Program-made: the position numbers and the translations under genes
NCBI GenBank assembly: GCA_007751475.1
Contig: CP036434.1
Coordinates: forward strand, 3,477,524 to 3,541,523
Direction of reading: 5' to 3'
Source of the DNA: Saltatorellus ferox
Lineage (GTDB): Bacteria > Planctomycetota > UBA1135 > GCA-002686595
DNA length: 64,000 bases
Notes under the pieces: generated by a model
Seen by the model: only the letters and a program-made list of their open reading frames with translations
The model's database searches: none
What the model was told of the DNA's origin: nothing
In this document: positions 42,226 through 50,099 of the stretch, piece by piece
How the letters are laid out: each line of letters opens with the position of its first letter
Numbering within the stretch: position 1 is the first letter of the stretch

Positions 42226-44247
42226 ATGAGTCAGATTCCTTTCGACCTGTCGTGCCCGTTCGAGCCCATGGGCCACCAGCCCCAGGCCATCGAAAAGCTG
42301 GTGTCAGGGCTGGCTGCGGGTGAGCCCCACCAGTGCCTCCTCGGGATCACCGGTAGCGGCAAGACCTTCACGATGGCCTCCACGATCGCGAGATCGGGCC
42401 GCCCGGCGCTGGTTCTCTCCCCGAACAAGACGCTGGCCGCCCAGCTCTACTCGGAGTTCAAGGAACTCTTCCCGAACAATGCGGTCGAGTACTTCGTCAG
42501 CTACTACGACTACTACCAGCCCGAGGCCTATGTGCCTTCGACCGACACGTTCATCGAAAAGGACGCCAGTCGAAACGAGAACATAGAGCGACTTCGGAAC
42601 TCGGCGACCCGTTCCTTGCTGGATCGGCGCGATGTGATTCTGGTCGCTTCGGTCAGCTGCATCTACGGTCTCGGCAGTCCTTCCAACTACAGCCGGATGG
42701 CGGTGACGCTGAAGGTGGGTCAGGAGGTGGAGCGCGACGATTTGCTGCGCCAGCTGACCCAGATGCAGTACGCGCGCAACAACCTCGACTTCCGCCGGGG
42801 CACGTTCCGCGTCCGAGGAGACGTCGTCGAGGTCTTTCCTTCCTACGAGGACGACGAGGTGATCCGGATCGAGTTCTTCGGCGACGAGATCGAGAACATC
42901 ACGCGGGTCAATCCGCTCGTGGGGGAGATCCTCGGGGACGTGGACGAGGTGGTCATCTATCCCCAGAACCACTACGTGGCGCCCCAGGACAAGCTGACCT
43001 CGGCGATCCCCCTGATCGAGGCCGAGCTGGCGGAGCGCCTCCAGGAACTCAAGGGCCAGAAGAAGCTCCTCGAAGCGCAGCGGCTGGAACAGCGAACGCG
43101 GCACGACCTCGAGCTCCTGCGAACGGTGGGGGTCTGCAACGGCATCGAGAACTACAGCCGCTACATGGATGGCCGCCACGCGGGCCAGCCACCGTTCACG
43201 CTCTTGCACTATTTCCCCGACGACTTCGTGATCTACATCGACGAGAGTCACGTGTCGGTGCCGCAGGTCGGAGCGATGTACAAGGGCGACCGTTCCCGCA
43301 AGGAGACCCTCGTCGAACACGGCTTCCGCCTTCCCAGCGCGCTCGACAACCGCCCCCTGAAGTGGGACGAATTCGACCGCCTCGTGAAGCAGCGCGTCTA
43401 CGTCTCGGCGACGCCGTCGAAGTACGAGAAGAAGGTCGCGGAGGGGCACATGGTCGAGCAGATCGTTCGTCCTACCGGTCTTCTGGATCCGGAGATCGAG
43501 GTTCGTCCCGCGCGAACGCAGGTGGACGATCTCCTCGCCGAAGTCCGCAAGACCATCAAGGCCGGCTTCCGCGTTCTTGTGACGACGCTGACGAAGCGCA
43601 TGAGTGAGGACCTCACCACGTATTACGCTGATCTCGGCGTCAAGGTGAAGTACTTGCACTCGGAGATCGATGCGCTGGAGCGCTCGGCGATCCTCCGTGA
43701 TCTGCGGATGGGGGAGTTCGATGTCCTGATCGGCATCAACCTCCTCCGAGAGGGCCTCGACCTCCCGGAGGTGGCTCTCGTCGCGATCCTCGACGCTGAC
43801 AAGGAAGGCTTCTTGCGCGGAGAGACCAGCCTCGTTCAGACGTGCGGCCGAGCGGCCCGTAACGTGGAGGGTCGCGTGATCTTCTACGCCGAGAAGGTCA
43901 CGGACTCGATGAAGGCCGCCATGGACGAGGTCACCCGGCGCCGTATCGTACAGATCGAATACAACGCCGAGCACGGCATCACCCCGAAGACCATCATCAA
44001 GCCCATTCGTGATGGCATCGAGGCCATGTACGAGATGGACTACGTCGGTGTCCCCGACATCCCGGACAAGGTGTCCGACAAGGAGGCCGAGGACGATCCC
44101 ACCACCTGGCCGACGGGCCGCCTTCGTGGTGAGATCGCTCGGACCCGGGCAGACATGCTTCTGGCGGCCAATGAGCTGCGTTTCGAAGAGGCCACAAAAC
44201 TGCGGGACAAGCTCAAAACGCTGGAGGCGGCTGAGCTGGCGCGGTGA
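42226..44247 (+). CDS. uvrB: UvrABC excision nuclease subunit B
   Basis: A 673-residue helicase-fold protein of nucleotide excision repair. It receives damaged DNA from UvrA and recruits UvrC. Motifs are Walker [11 protein letters not shown] (40-49), [20 protein letters not shown] in the beta-hairpin and damage-probing region, [12 protein letters not shown] (motif II), [11 protein letters not shown] (motif III), [20 protein letters not shown] (motif V), QTCGRAARN (motif VI), and the C-terminal UVR domain ([20 protein letters not shown]) that contacts UvrC. The start ATG 42226 gives the family N-terminus ([17 protein letters not shown]). uvrC lies 3.5 kb downstream on the same strand but is not co-transcribed, since a convergent gene intervenes. 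Confidence 0.98.
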   Translation: MSQIPFDLSCPFEPMGHQPQAIEKLVSGLAAGEPHQCLLGITGSGKTFTMASTIARSGRPALVLSPNKTLAAQLYSEFKELFPNNAVEYFVSYYDYYQPEAYVPSTDTFIEKDASRNENIERLRNSATRSLLDRRDVILVASVSCIYGLGSPSNYSRMAVTLKVGQEVERDDLLRQLTQMQYARNNLDFRRGTFRVRGDVVEVFPSYEDDEVIRIEFFGDEIENITRVNPLVGEILGDVDEVVIYPQNHYVAPQDKLTSAIPLIEAELAERLQELKGQKKLLEAQRLEQRTRHDLELLRTVGVCNGIENYSRYMDGRHAGQPPFTLLHYFPDDFVIYIDESHVSVPQVGAMYKGDRSRKETLVEHGFRLPSALDNRPLKWDEFDRLVKQRVYVSATPSKYEKKVAEGHMVEQIVRPTGLLDPEIEVRPARTQVDDLLAEVRKTIKAGFRVLVTTLTKRMSEDLTTYYADLGVKVKYLHSEIDALERSAILRDLRMGEFDVLIGINLLREGLDLPEVALVAILDADKEGFLRGETSLVQTCGRAARNVEGRVIFYAEKVTDSMKAAMDEVTRRRIVQIEYNAEHGITPKTIIKPIRDGIEAMYEMDYVGVPDIPDKVSDKEAEDDPTTWPTGRLRGEIARTRADMLLAANELRFEEATKLRDKLKTLEAAELAR

Positions 44248-44347
44248 AGTCGTGCGGCAGTCCTCCGCTGTCCGCCGCGTCCGCCAGGACGCCCGGGCCC
44301 GTCTCGGCCCCGCAGGGGCTGAGCGGCCCGCGCGAGGCCTGCCCTCG

Positions 44348-44432
44348 CGGCCCGTGCGGCGAGCACGCCTGTCCGGCGAGGACGCCTGCCCGGCGAGGGC
44401 GCCCGTCCGGCGAGGACGCCTGCGCGGCGAGC
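44348..44432. repeat. 17-bp tandem repeat, five copies (left arm)
   Basis: Units at 44348, 44365, 44382, 44399 and 44416, consensus acgcctgcccggcgagg, contiguous without spacers. The inverted counterpart in the right arm has seven units. Confidence 0.93.
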
Positions 44433-44436
44433 GCAC

Positions 44437-44516
44437 AGCGGTGCAACCGCTATTTCCTCGTCAGAGGAAATGCCAGAGATACTGCGCGCTGTTGCAGCGA
44501 TAGGACGGCTCGGCAT
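44437..44516 (+). other. Hairpin cluster, left copy
   Basis: Three adjacent stems. 44437-44451: 6 bp, loop GCA. 44452-44471: 8 bp, loop GTCA. 44487-44499: 5 bp, loop TTG. A closing ATGCC/GGCAT pair (44470-44474 with 44512-44516) may enclose the third. The order is the same in the right arm. Confidence 0.85.
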
Positions 44517-44548
44517 TCGATGCCTTGGTCGCAGTCCTGGCCGCTGGA

Positions 44549-44745
44549 GGTCTCCCGACACAGACTGCCTGCCGTTCGCGCGAAGCGTCGAACGCGTGGG
44601 CTGAGGCTTCCCGCTAACGGCTTGTGGGCTGCGCGCGGACCGATACCCCAGCAGGTCTCCCGGCGCAGGTCTCCCGGGACAGACTGCCTGCCGTTCGCGC
44701 GAAGCGTCGAACGCGTGGGCTCAGGTTTCTCGCTGACGGCTTGTG
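44549..44745. repeat. Direct duplication of a roughly 75-bp unit in the left arm
   Basis: Copies at 44549-44627 and 44668-44745 share cagactgcctgccgttcgcg and the following cgaagcgtcgaacgcgtggg almost without change. A third copy lies inverted at 44909-44980. Each contains a stem cgttcg/cgaacg around an inner cgc-gaa-gcg hairpin. Confidence 0.92.
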
Positions 44746-44789
44746 TGTTACCCGCTGGAGCGCTCGCCCGCATGGGCGAGCTGGGCGGG

Positions 44790-44845
44790 TCTGAGGTCTC
44801 AAGTCTCGGACCTCAGACCTCAGACCTCAGCCCTCAGCCCTCAGC
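44790..44845. repeat. Central hairpin and heptamer repeats of the inverted element
   Basis: Stem 44790-44798 with 44809-44817 (9 bp, 10-base loop) lies at the symmetry centre. It runs into five contiguous heptamers (cctcaga twice, cctcagc three times) at 44811-44845. Confidence 0.9.
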
Positions 44846-45087
44846 AGCAACTTCGAGATCTGCCCAGCTCGCCCATGCGGGCGAGCGCTCCAGCGGCCAG
44901 CACCGAAACCGTCAGCGGGAAGCCTCAGCCCACGCGTTCGACGCTTCGCGCGAACGGCAGGCAGTCCGTATCGGGAGACCTGCGCCGGGAGACCTGCCGG
45001 GGCAGCAGTCGGCGGGAGGTCTGCTGCCAAGGCAAGTGGAGCCGGGCCGCGCGATCGTTGTGACAGCCAAATGCCGGGCCGCCCTAT

Positions 45088-45150
45088 CGCTGTGACAGCG
45101 CGCAGTATCTCTGGCATTTCGCCTGACGGCGAAATAGCGGTTGCACCGCT
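45088..45150 (-). other. Hairpin cluster, right copy with compensatory changes
   Basis: Stems 45136-45150 (loop TGC), 45116-45135 (8 bp, loop TGAC) and 45088-45100 (5 bp, loop TGA) are the inverted counterparts of the left cluster. In the middle stem two adjacent base pairs differ from the left copy and both remain paired. Confidence 0.85.
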
Positions 45151-45154
45151 GTGC

Positions 45155-45273
45155 GCTCGCCGCGCAGGCGCCCTCGCCGGGCAGGCGCCCTCGCCGGGCA
45201 GGCGCCCTCGCCGGGCAGGCGTCCTCGCCGGACGGGCGCGCTCGCCGCGCAGGCGTGCTCGCCGCACGGGCCG
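45155..45273. repeat. 17-bp tandem repeat, seven copies (right arm)
   Basis: Units at 45155, 45172, 45189, 45206, 45223, 45240 and 45257, consensus cctcgccgggcaggcgc, the reverse complement of the left-arm unit. Three consecutive units are nearly identical, suggesting recent expansion. Confidence 0.93.
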
Positions 45274-45428
45274 CGAGGGCGAGCCTCGCGCGGGCCTCGC
45301 GCTGACGCGCGAGAGCCCGGGTGTCCTGGCGGACACCGGAGAGCTGAGGGGTCAGGCCGGCCGTGAACTCGGCCGTGAACCCAGCCCAAGGACCCGGCAG
45401 TGAACCCACCACTGACCCTCTCGCCCGC

Positions 45429-46130
45429 CTACGTCTCACCCACCTCTCGGGCCGTCGCAGCCACCACCCGATCGGCGAAACGACTGAAGGGCATGGTTTG
45501 CATCCACACCCGCCCGGGACCCGTGAGGCTTGCCAGGAAAAGACCCTCTCCGCCGAAGATCTTGGACGTCACACCACCGACGAGCCGAATGGAGTAGTCC
45601 ACGTTCTCGTCGAAGCCGACGAGGCAGCCGGTGTCGACGCGTAGCTGTTCGCCCTTCTCCAGCATTCGCTCGATGACGTGGCCGCCGGCGTGCATGAACG
45701 CAAGGCCGTCACCGCTCAGCTTCTGAAGGATGAAGCCCTCACCGCCGAAGAAGCCCGCGCCTAGCTTCTTGGTGAAAGCGACGGAGACGCTCACGCCCCG
45801 GGCCGCGCAGAGGAACGCGTCCTTCTGGCAGAAGACCGTTCCATGCCGGAGGTCGACCGGCTTCACGTTGCCCGGATGCTCGGAGGCAAAAGCAACGCGC
45901 CGGGGGACACGGCCCTCGTTCTCGAAGCTGGTGACGAAGAACTTCTCGCCGGCGAGCTTTCGCTTGAGGCCGGAGAACACTCCGCCGCCCGTCGACGTGC
46001 CCATGTCGATGTCTTCCTCCATGAACATGAGGGCGCCGGGCTCTGCCTGGACGGCCTCACCTGGATCGAGCGTGATGACGACGGCGTGGAAGTCCTCGCC
46101 GATGATTTCGTAGTCGATGTCGTCTGCCAT
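45429..46130 (-). CDS. AIM24/TIGR00266 family protein
   Basis: A 233-residue protein from ATG 46130 (MADDIDYEI). Its Gly-rich beta-strand pattern is that of the AIM24 family: EPGALMFMEEDIDMGTS, then GGGVFSGLKRKLAGEKFFVT, VTKKLGAGFFGGEGFILQKL-like sequence, ERMLEKGEQLRVDTGCLVGF, then GGEGLFLASLTGPGRVWMQT. The fold is a trimeric beta-helix/jelly roll. Bacterial function is unknown. It converges on uvrB across the inverted-repeat element and is divergent from the HIT gene. Confidence 0.9.
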   Translation of the reverse strand: MADDIDYEIIGEDFHAVVITLDPGEAVQAEPGALMFMEEDIDMGTSTGGGVFSGLKRKLAGEKFFVTSFENEGRVPRRVAFASEHPGNVKPVDLRHGTVFCQKDAFLCAARGVSVSVAFTKKLGAGFFGGEGFILQKLSGDGLAFMHAGGHVIERMLEKGEQLRVDTGCLVGFDENVDYSIRLVGGVTSKIFGGEGLFLASLTGPGRVWMQTMPFSRFADRVVAATAREVGET

Positions 46131-46241
46131 GGGATCAATCTGGAACGTAAGTGGGCTCTTTCGAGGCGATCGGCCCATGGATGAGCCGGGTGTCATCCCT
46201 CGTCCTAGGCATGAGAGCCTCTGGCCTGGCATGATTCCAGG

Positions 46242-46571
46242 GTGACGGATGACTTCTATTGCGACGAGGTGCTCTCGGGGAAGACCCGGGTCGACGTGGT
46301 TCTGGAGACCGAAACGGTCCTCGCCTATCACCACACGCGACCGTTCTGGCCCGTCCACATCGTGGTCATCCCCAAGCGGCATGTGCCCTCGCTGACGGAC
46401 CTGGGCGACGCACCCGAGGCGCTCCTCCATGAGCTGATGTCGGTGGTCCGCGTCGTGGCCAGGCAGGTGGAGGAGGAGCACGGGGCGGCCCGCGTTCTGA
46501 CGAACCTGGGCCTGTACCAGGACTCCAAGCATCTCCACTTCCATGTGAATTCCGGCGACCCGCGCGCCTAG
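46242..46571 (+). CDS. HIT-family nucleotide-binding protein
   Basis: A 109-residue protein from GTG 46242. Signature features are VLAYHHTRPFWPVHIVVIPK near residue 30-50 and the histidine triad KHLHFHVNSGD (His-x-His-x-His) near the C-terminus. HIT proteins hydrolyse or transfer nucleotidyl groups from AMP-conjugates, Ap4A or nucleoside phosphoramidates. It ends 14 bases before the kinase-like gene, so the two may be co-transcribed. The protein is close to the minimum HIT length. Confidence 0.9.
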   Translation: MTDDFYCDEVLSGKTRVDVVLETETVLAYHHTRPFWPVHIVVIPKRHVPSLTDLGDAPEALLHELMSVVRVVARQVEEEHGAARVLTNLGLYQDSKHLHFHVNSGDPRA

Positions 46572-46585
46572 CCCCGTTTCTGTCC

Positions 46586-47695
46586 ATGAGTGCCCTGCCC
46601 AAGCTGAGCGGTCCCGAGCTGGAGATCGCCATTCGAAAGTTCGCGCTCGAAGGCGAGCTGACAGGATTCACGGAGCTGCGGCGCGGCCACATCCATGACA
46701 CCTACGTCTCGACGTGGGAGAACTGGAGCGCCGCCGGAGGCAAGAAGCGCTTCCTTCACCAGCGGATGAACGACGCGGTTTTCGAGGATATCCCCGCGCT
46801 GATGCACAACGTCGCGGTCGTGACCCAGCATCTGATCGATGCCCCGGTGGGGGAAGTCGACGACGCCACCGCGCACCTCACGGCGCTTCGGCTCGTTCGT
46901 GCACGGGACGGCGGCGACTACGTGATCGCGGGCGGCACACCCTGGCGCACCTACCACTTCGTCGAGGGCACGCTCTCCTACGATCACCCGAAGTCCGCGG
47001 AGATGGCCTTCGCGGCGGCGAGCGCGTTCGGTGACTTCCAGGTGCGGCTCAGCTCGCTGGATCCGGACGAGCTGCGCGTGACGATCCCGAACTTCTTCAA
47101 CTCGGAAGCGCGGCTCAGCCAGCTCGACGACGCGTGTCGCCGGGACCCCGAGGGCCGGGCGGCGGAGGTCGCGCCCGAACTCGAGGCCATCCACGATCGG
47201 CGCGCGCAGGTGCCGATCATGGAGCGAGCGCTTCGGAATCACGTGATGCCGCGGCGCGTCGTCCACGGAGACACCAAGCTGAACAATGTGCTCTTCGACG
47301 AGAAGCGAGACGTCCCGCGCTGCATCGTGGACCTCGATACGTGCATGCCGGGCTACTCTCTCTTCGACTTCGGAGACCTCGTTCGCTTCACGGCCGCCAC
47401 GGCGGACGAGGACGCGCGCGATCTCTCGACGGTGAGCATCGACATGGAGATCTACCATGCGCTGCGCGACGGCTACCTTCGGCACGCCCATCGATTCCTG
47501 TCGGCCTTCGAACGCGAGCACATGGCCTTCTCGGCTCGGCTGGTTTCCCTGACCCTGGCGATGCGGTTCCTGGCGGATCACATCCTCGGGGACGTGTACT
47601 TCAAGACGAATCGCCGCGGCCACAACCTGGACCGCGCTCGGGTCCAGCTGCGCCTGGTCGAGGAGATGGAGCGCCTGCTTCCCCGCGGTCACTGA
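46586..47695 (+). CDS. APH-fold kinase, N-acetylhexosamine 1-kinase-like
   Basis: A 369-residue protein of the aminoglycoside phosphotransferase/choline kinase fold. The catalytic loop is VVHGDTKLNNVLFD (His-Gly-Asp, catalytic Asp near 230). The metal-binding loop is CIVDLDTCMPGYSLFDFGDL. N-terminal LRRGHIHDTYVSTWE is the nucleotide-loop equivalent and RFLHQRMN bears the ATP-binding region. The DLDTCMPG and FDFGD combination matches the NahK group, which phosphorylates GlcNAc or GalNAc at C1. Together with nagB and the symporter at 5.1-8.9 kb it could contribute to amino-sugar salvage. Substrate is inferred only. Confidence 0.85.
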   Translation: MSALPKLSGPELEIAIRKFALEGELTGFTELRRGHIHDTYVSTWENWSAAGGKKRFLHQRMNDAVFEDIPALMHNVAVVTQHLIDAPVGEVDDATAHLTALRLVRARDGGDYVIAGGTPWRTYHFVEGTLSYDHPKSAEMAFAAASAFGDFQVRLSSLDPDELRVTIPNFFNSEARLSQLDDACRRDPEGRAAEVAPELEAIHDRRAQVPIMERALRNHVMPRRVVHGDTKLNNVLFDEKRDVPRCIVDLDTCMPGYSLFDFGDLVRFTAATADEDARDLSTVSIDMEIYHALRDGYLRHAHRFLSAFEREHMAFSARLVSLTLAMRFLADHILGDVYFKTNRRGHNLDRARVQLRLVEEMERLLPRGH

Positions 47696-47780
47696 GGCGG
47701 CCGCGGGAGGACTGCGAGGGCGGCCAGCGATTGGCCGCAGCAGGCTTGGCCTGCGCAGCGCGAGGGCCTATACAGGGGGC

Positions 47781-49625
47781 GTGGCGCAGCACATCGACGA
47801 CCCGAAATGGTGGCCCAAGGAGGTCCCGAAGAGACCCGGGGTCTACCTCTTTCGGGCCAAGGACGGGCGTGTGCTCTACGTCGGCAAGGCGAGCAACCTT
47901 CGGAGTCGGCTGAGTAGCTACCGGCGACCCGGCGGCGACGGGCGCTACCTGATCCGGTTCTTGATCGAGGATGCGGAAAGCGTCGAGACGCTGGTCACGC
48001 GGACCGAGCAGGAGGCGCTGCTGCTGGAGGACACCCTCATCAAGCAGCACAAGCCTCCCCATAACATTCGCCTCAAGGACGACAAGTCGTTCCGGATGCT
48101 GCGCTTCGACTACTCGGACCGATTCCCGCGCCTGAAGCACGTGCGCGCGCATTCCCCGGAAGTCGGCAAGGAGGGTGGGCGCAGTCGCTACTTCGGTCCC
48201 TTCGCGAGCGCGAGTGCTCTTCGCAAGACCGTGTCCGACCTCCACCGCGTCGTGCCGCTCCGGGACTGCCCCGACTCGGTGCTGAACAACCGGAGCCGCC
48301 CGTGCCTGAAGCACCAGATCGGACTCTGCAGCGCGCCTTGTGTCGGCCTGATCGGGGAGCCCGAATACGCGGATCTCGTGCAGAGAGCCGCGCGGATCCT
48401 GTCGGGCGATGCCGAAGAGCTTTCCAGGGATCTGGAGCTGCGGATGCTGGAGGCGTCGCAGGCGCTGGAGTACGAGCGAGCGGCGGTCTGGCGGGACAGA
48501 TTGGCGGCGCTGCGACGGACCATCGAAGGGCAGGGCGTTCGGCCCAAGGACGACGTGGATCGCGACGTCCTCGGCCTCGCGCGGCGCGGTGATCGGGCCG
48601 CCGTCCATCGAATCGCGTGGCGAGATCGGCGCATGGCGGAATCGCGAACGCACCACTTCCTGTCGGAGCTTCCCGACGAGGAGCTGATGCACAACGTGCT
48701 GACGGCGCTGTACGCGCCGGGCCGACGCAAGCCGCCGACGGAGATCCTTCTGCCGGTTCCGCCGGTGGAGCAGCTCTTCCTGGAGGAGACGCTCGGCTCG
48801 AAGCTCGTGATCCCGACCTCCGGCGACCGCAGGCGCATGCTGGACTTCGCCTTCGAGAACGCGACGGCGGCGCTGAAGCGCCAGGGGGACGAAGAGGACC
48901 GCGATGAGGACGCGCTGGGCCAGCTCGTCGAGCTGCTCGATCTCGATGCCTCGACCGAGGTCATGGACTGCTTCGATATCTCGAACATGCAGGGTTCGAA
49001 CGTGGTCGCCAGCCGGGTGCGTTTTCGACGCGGCCATCCGGATCGCTCGGGCTATCGTCGCTACAAGATCCGCAGCGTCGACGGCCAGGATGACTTTGCT
49101 TCCATGCACGAGGTCGTCAAGCGCAGCCTGGATCGTGGCTTGAAGGACAACGACCTGCCGGACCTCATCGTGATCGATGGTGGCAAGCCGCAGCTCGAGC
49201 GGGCTCTCGAAGCACGACAGGAATCGGGTGCGTTCCACGTGGCCATGATCGGGCTCGCCAAGGCGCGCGCGGAACGGACCGTGAAGGGGCGCCGCAAGGG
49301 GCCGGTGGAGGAGCGCATCTGGCTTCCCGGCGCCGAGGGCCCGATCATCCTGACGGCCCACAGTGCGGTGCGGCACCTCTTGGAGCGCATCCGCGACGAA
49401 GCCCATCGTTTCGCGATCACCTACCATCGCAAGGAACGAGGCAAGATCACGAGCCGACTCGACTCGATTCCGGGCGTTGGCCCCGCGAAGCGGAAGGCTC
49501 TTCTTCGAACCTTCGGTTCGGTGGCCGGTGTGGCGGAAGCCAGCGTCGAGCAACTCGCGAAGATCGAGGGCGTTTCTCCAGAACTTGCTCGCGCTATCGA
49601 AACGGCGCTGCGTAAGAATCCCTGA
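47781..49625 (+). CDS. uvrC: UvrABC excision nuclease subunit C
   Basis: A 614-residue dual endonuclease of nucleotide excision repair, started at GTG 47781. The N-terminal GIY-YIG nuclease (PGVYLFRAKDGRVLYVGKAS, about 20-95) makes the 3' incision. The UVR domain (about 215-245, ELRMLEASQALEYERAAVWR) binds UvrB. The RNase H-like domain (CFDISNMQGSNVVASRVRF, LPDLIVIDGGKPQLERAL, LTAHSAVRHLLERIRDEAHR with catalytic Asp/His) makes the 5' incision. A tandem helix-hairpin-helix (SIPGVGPAKRKALLRTFGS, then IEGVSPELARAI) ends the protein. All parts are complete. It is followed by the HPF-like gene 38 bases later. Confidence 0.97.
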   Translation: MAQHIDDPKWWPKEVPKRPGVYLFRAKDGRVLYVGKASNLRSRLSSYRRPGGDGRYLIRFLIEDAESVETLVTRTEQEALLLEDTLIKQHKPPHNIRLKDDKSFRMLRFDYSDRFPRLKHVRAHSPEVGKEGGRSRYFGPFASASALRKTVSDLHRVVPLRDCPDSVLNNRSRPCLKHQIGLCSAPCVGLIGEPEYADLVQRAARILSGDAEELSRDLELRMLEASQALEYERAAVWRDRLAALRRTIEGQGVRPKDDVDRDVLGLARRGDRAAVHRIAWRDRRMAESRTHHFLSELPDEELMHNVLTALYAPGRRKPPTEILLPVPPVEQLFLEETLGSKLVIPTSGDRRRMLDFAFENATAALKRQGDEEDRDEDALGQLVELLDLDASTEVMDCFDISNMQGSNVVASRVRFRRGHPDRSGYRRYKIRSVDGQDDFASMHEVVKRSLDRGLKDNDLPDLIVIDGGKPQLERALEARQESGAFHVAMIGLAKARAERTVKGRRKGPVEERIWLPGAEGPIILTAHSAVRHLLERIRDEAHRFAITYHRKERGKITSRLDSIPGVGPAKRKALLRTFGSVAGVAEASVEQLAKIEGVSPELARAIETALRKNP

Positions 49626-49663
49626 CCCCGTCTCTTTTCTCTGACCTCACTTAACCGGAAACC

Positions 49664-49963
49664 ATGCAAATCTTCATCAATCACCCGAACTTGAAGTCTG
49701 ATGAGGCCTCCATCCAGGAGTCCGTCGAGCATATTCTTGGCCGATTCGAAGCTCGCCTGACCCGTATCGAAGTGTTCATCAAGGACATCAACGGTGATAA
49801 GGGCGGAGTGGACAAGCACTGCTCCATCGAGGCGAGGCCCAAGGGCCTCGACCCGATTGCGGCCGAGCATGAGGCCGAGAACATCCCCGCGGCCGTGCAA
49901 GGGGCTGCGGAGAAGCTGAAGACTCAGCTGACGCGTCACTTCGACAAGCTCGGCCATCACTGA
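49664..49963 (+). CDS. HPF/RaiA-family ribosome-associated protein
   Basis: A 99-residue protein with the beta-alpha-beta-beta-beta-alpha pattern of the sigma-54 modulation / S30AE family. RFEARLTRIEVFIKDINGDK is followed by the basic KHCSIEARPKGLDPIA strand, then ENIPAAVQGAAEKLKTQLTR forms the last helix. Such proteins bind the 30S decoding region and reduce translation in stationary phase. It lacks the long-form C-terminal dimerisation domain. It is probably co-transcribed with uvrC. Confidence 0.87.
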   Translation: MQIFINHPNLKSDEASIQESVEHILGRFEARLTRIEVFIKDINGDKGGVDKHCSIEARPKGLDPIAAEHEAENIPAAVQGAAEKLKTQLTRHFDKLGHH

Positions 49964-50099
49964 CGTTTCGCGGCGATCGCGACGGGCGAACAGGCCCTCG
50001 AACCTCCGTGTTGCTGGTGGGACCAGGAGCTAATTGCACCTCCGGATTGGTGCAGTTTCATGGAATCTGCATCCGCGGTTGGGATAGGCTCGCGGATCG

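Larger units (their letters stand above)
44281..45333. repeat. Nested 1.05-kb inverted-repeat element, non-coding
   Basis: The left arm (about 44281-44793) and right arm (about 44861-45333) match in inverted orientation through an ordered series of parts. From outside in these are: a gtccgccaggac-type end; a hairpin; a ggcccgcgcgagg block; a tandem 17-mer block; three adjacent hairpins; a 23-base block (44654-44676 with 44972-44994, identical); a roughly 75-base unit present twice on the left and once on the right; and a cgctcgcccgcatgggcgagctgggc block. The centre holds heptamer repeats. Open frames cross it, but the 17-base period and stem structure argue against coding. It lies between uvrB and a convergent gene. 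The remaining parts of the gene-free region (44248-44280 and 45334-45428) show nothing else. Confidence 0.93.

Noticed and set aside
45155-45273. Regularly repeated units that might suggest a CRISPR array
   Set aside because: The 17-bp units are contiguous with no spacers, and no cas genes are nearby. The same holds for the 15-bp repeat at 20268-20348.
44248-45428. Several Arg/Ala/Pro-rich ORFs of 60-280 codons on both strands between uvrB and the AIM24-like gene
   Set aside because: They are generated by GC-rich tandem 17-mers, whose period is not a multiple of three, and by hairpins. They have no recognisable domain and mirror each other through the palindrome.
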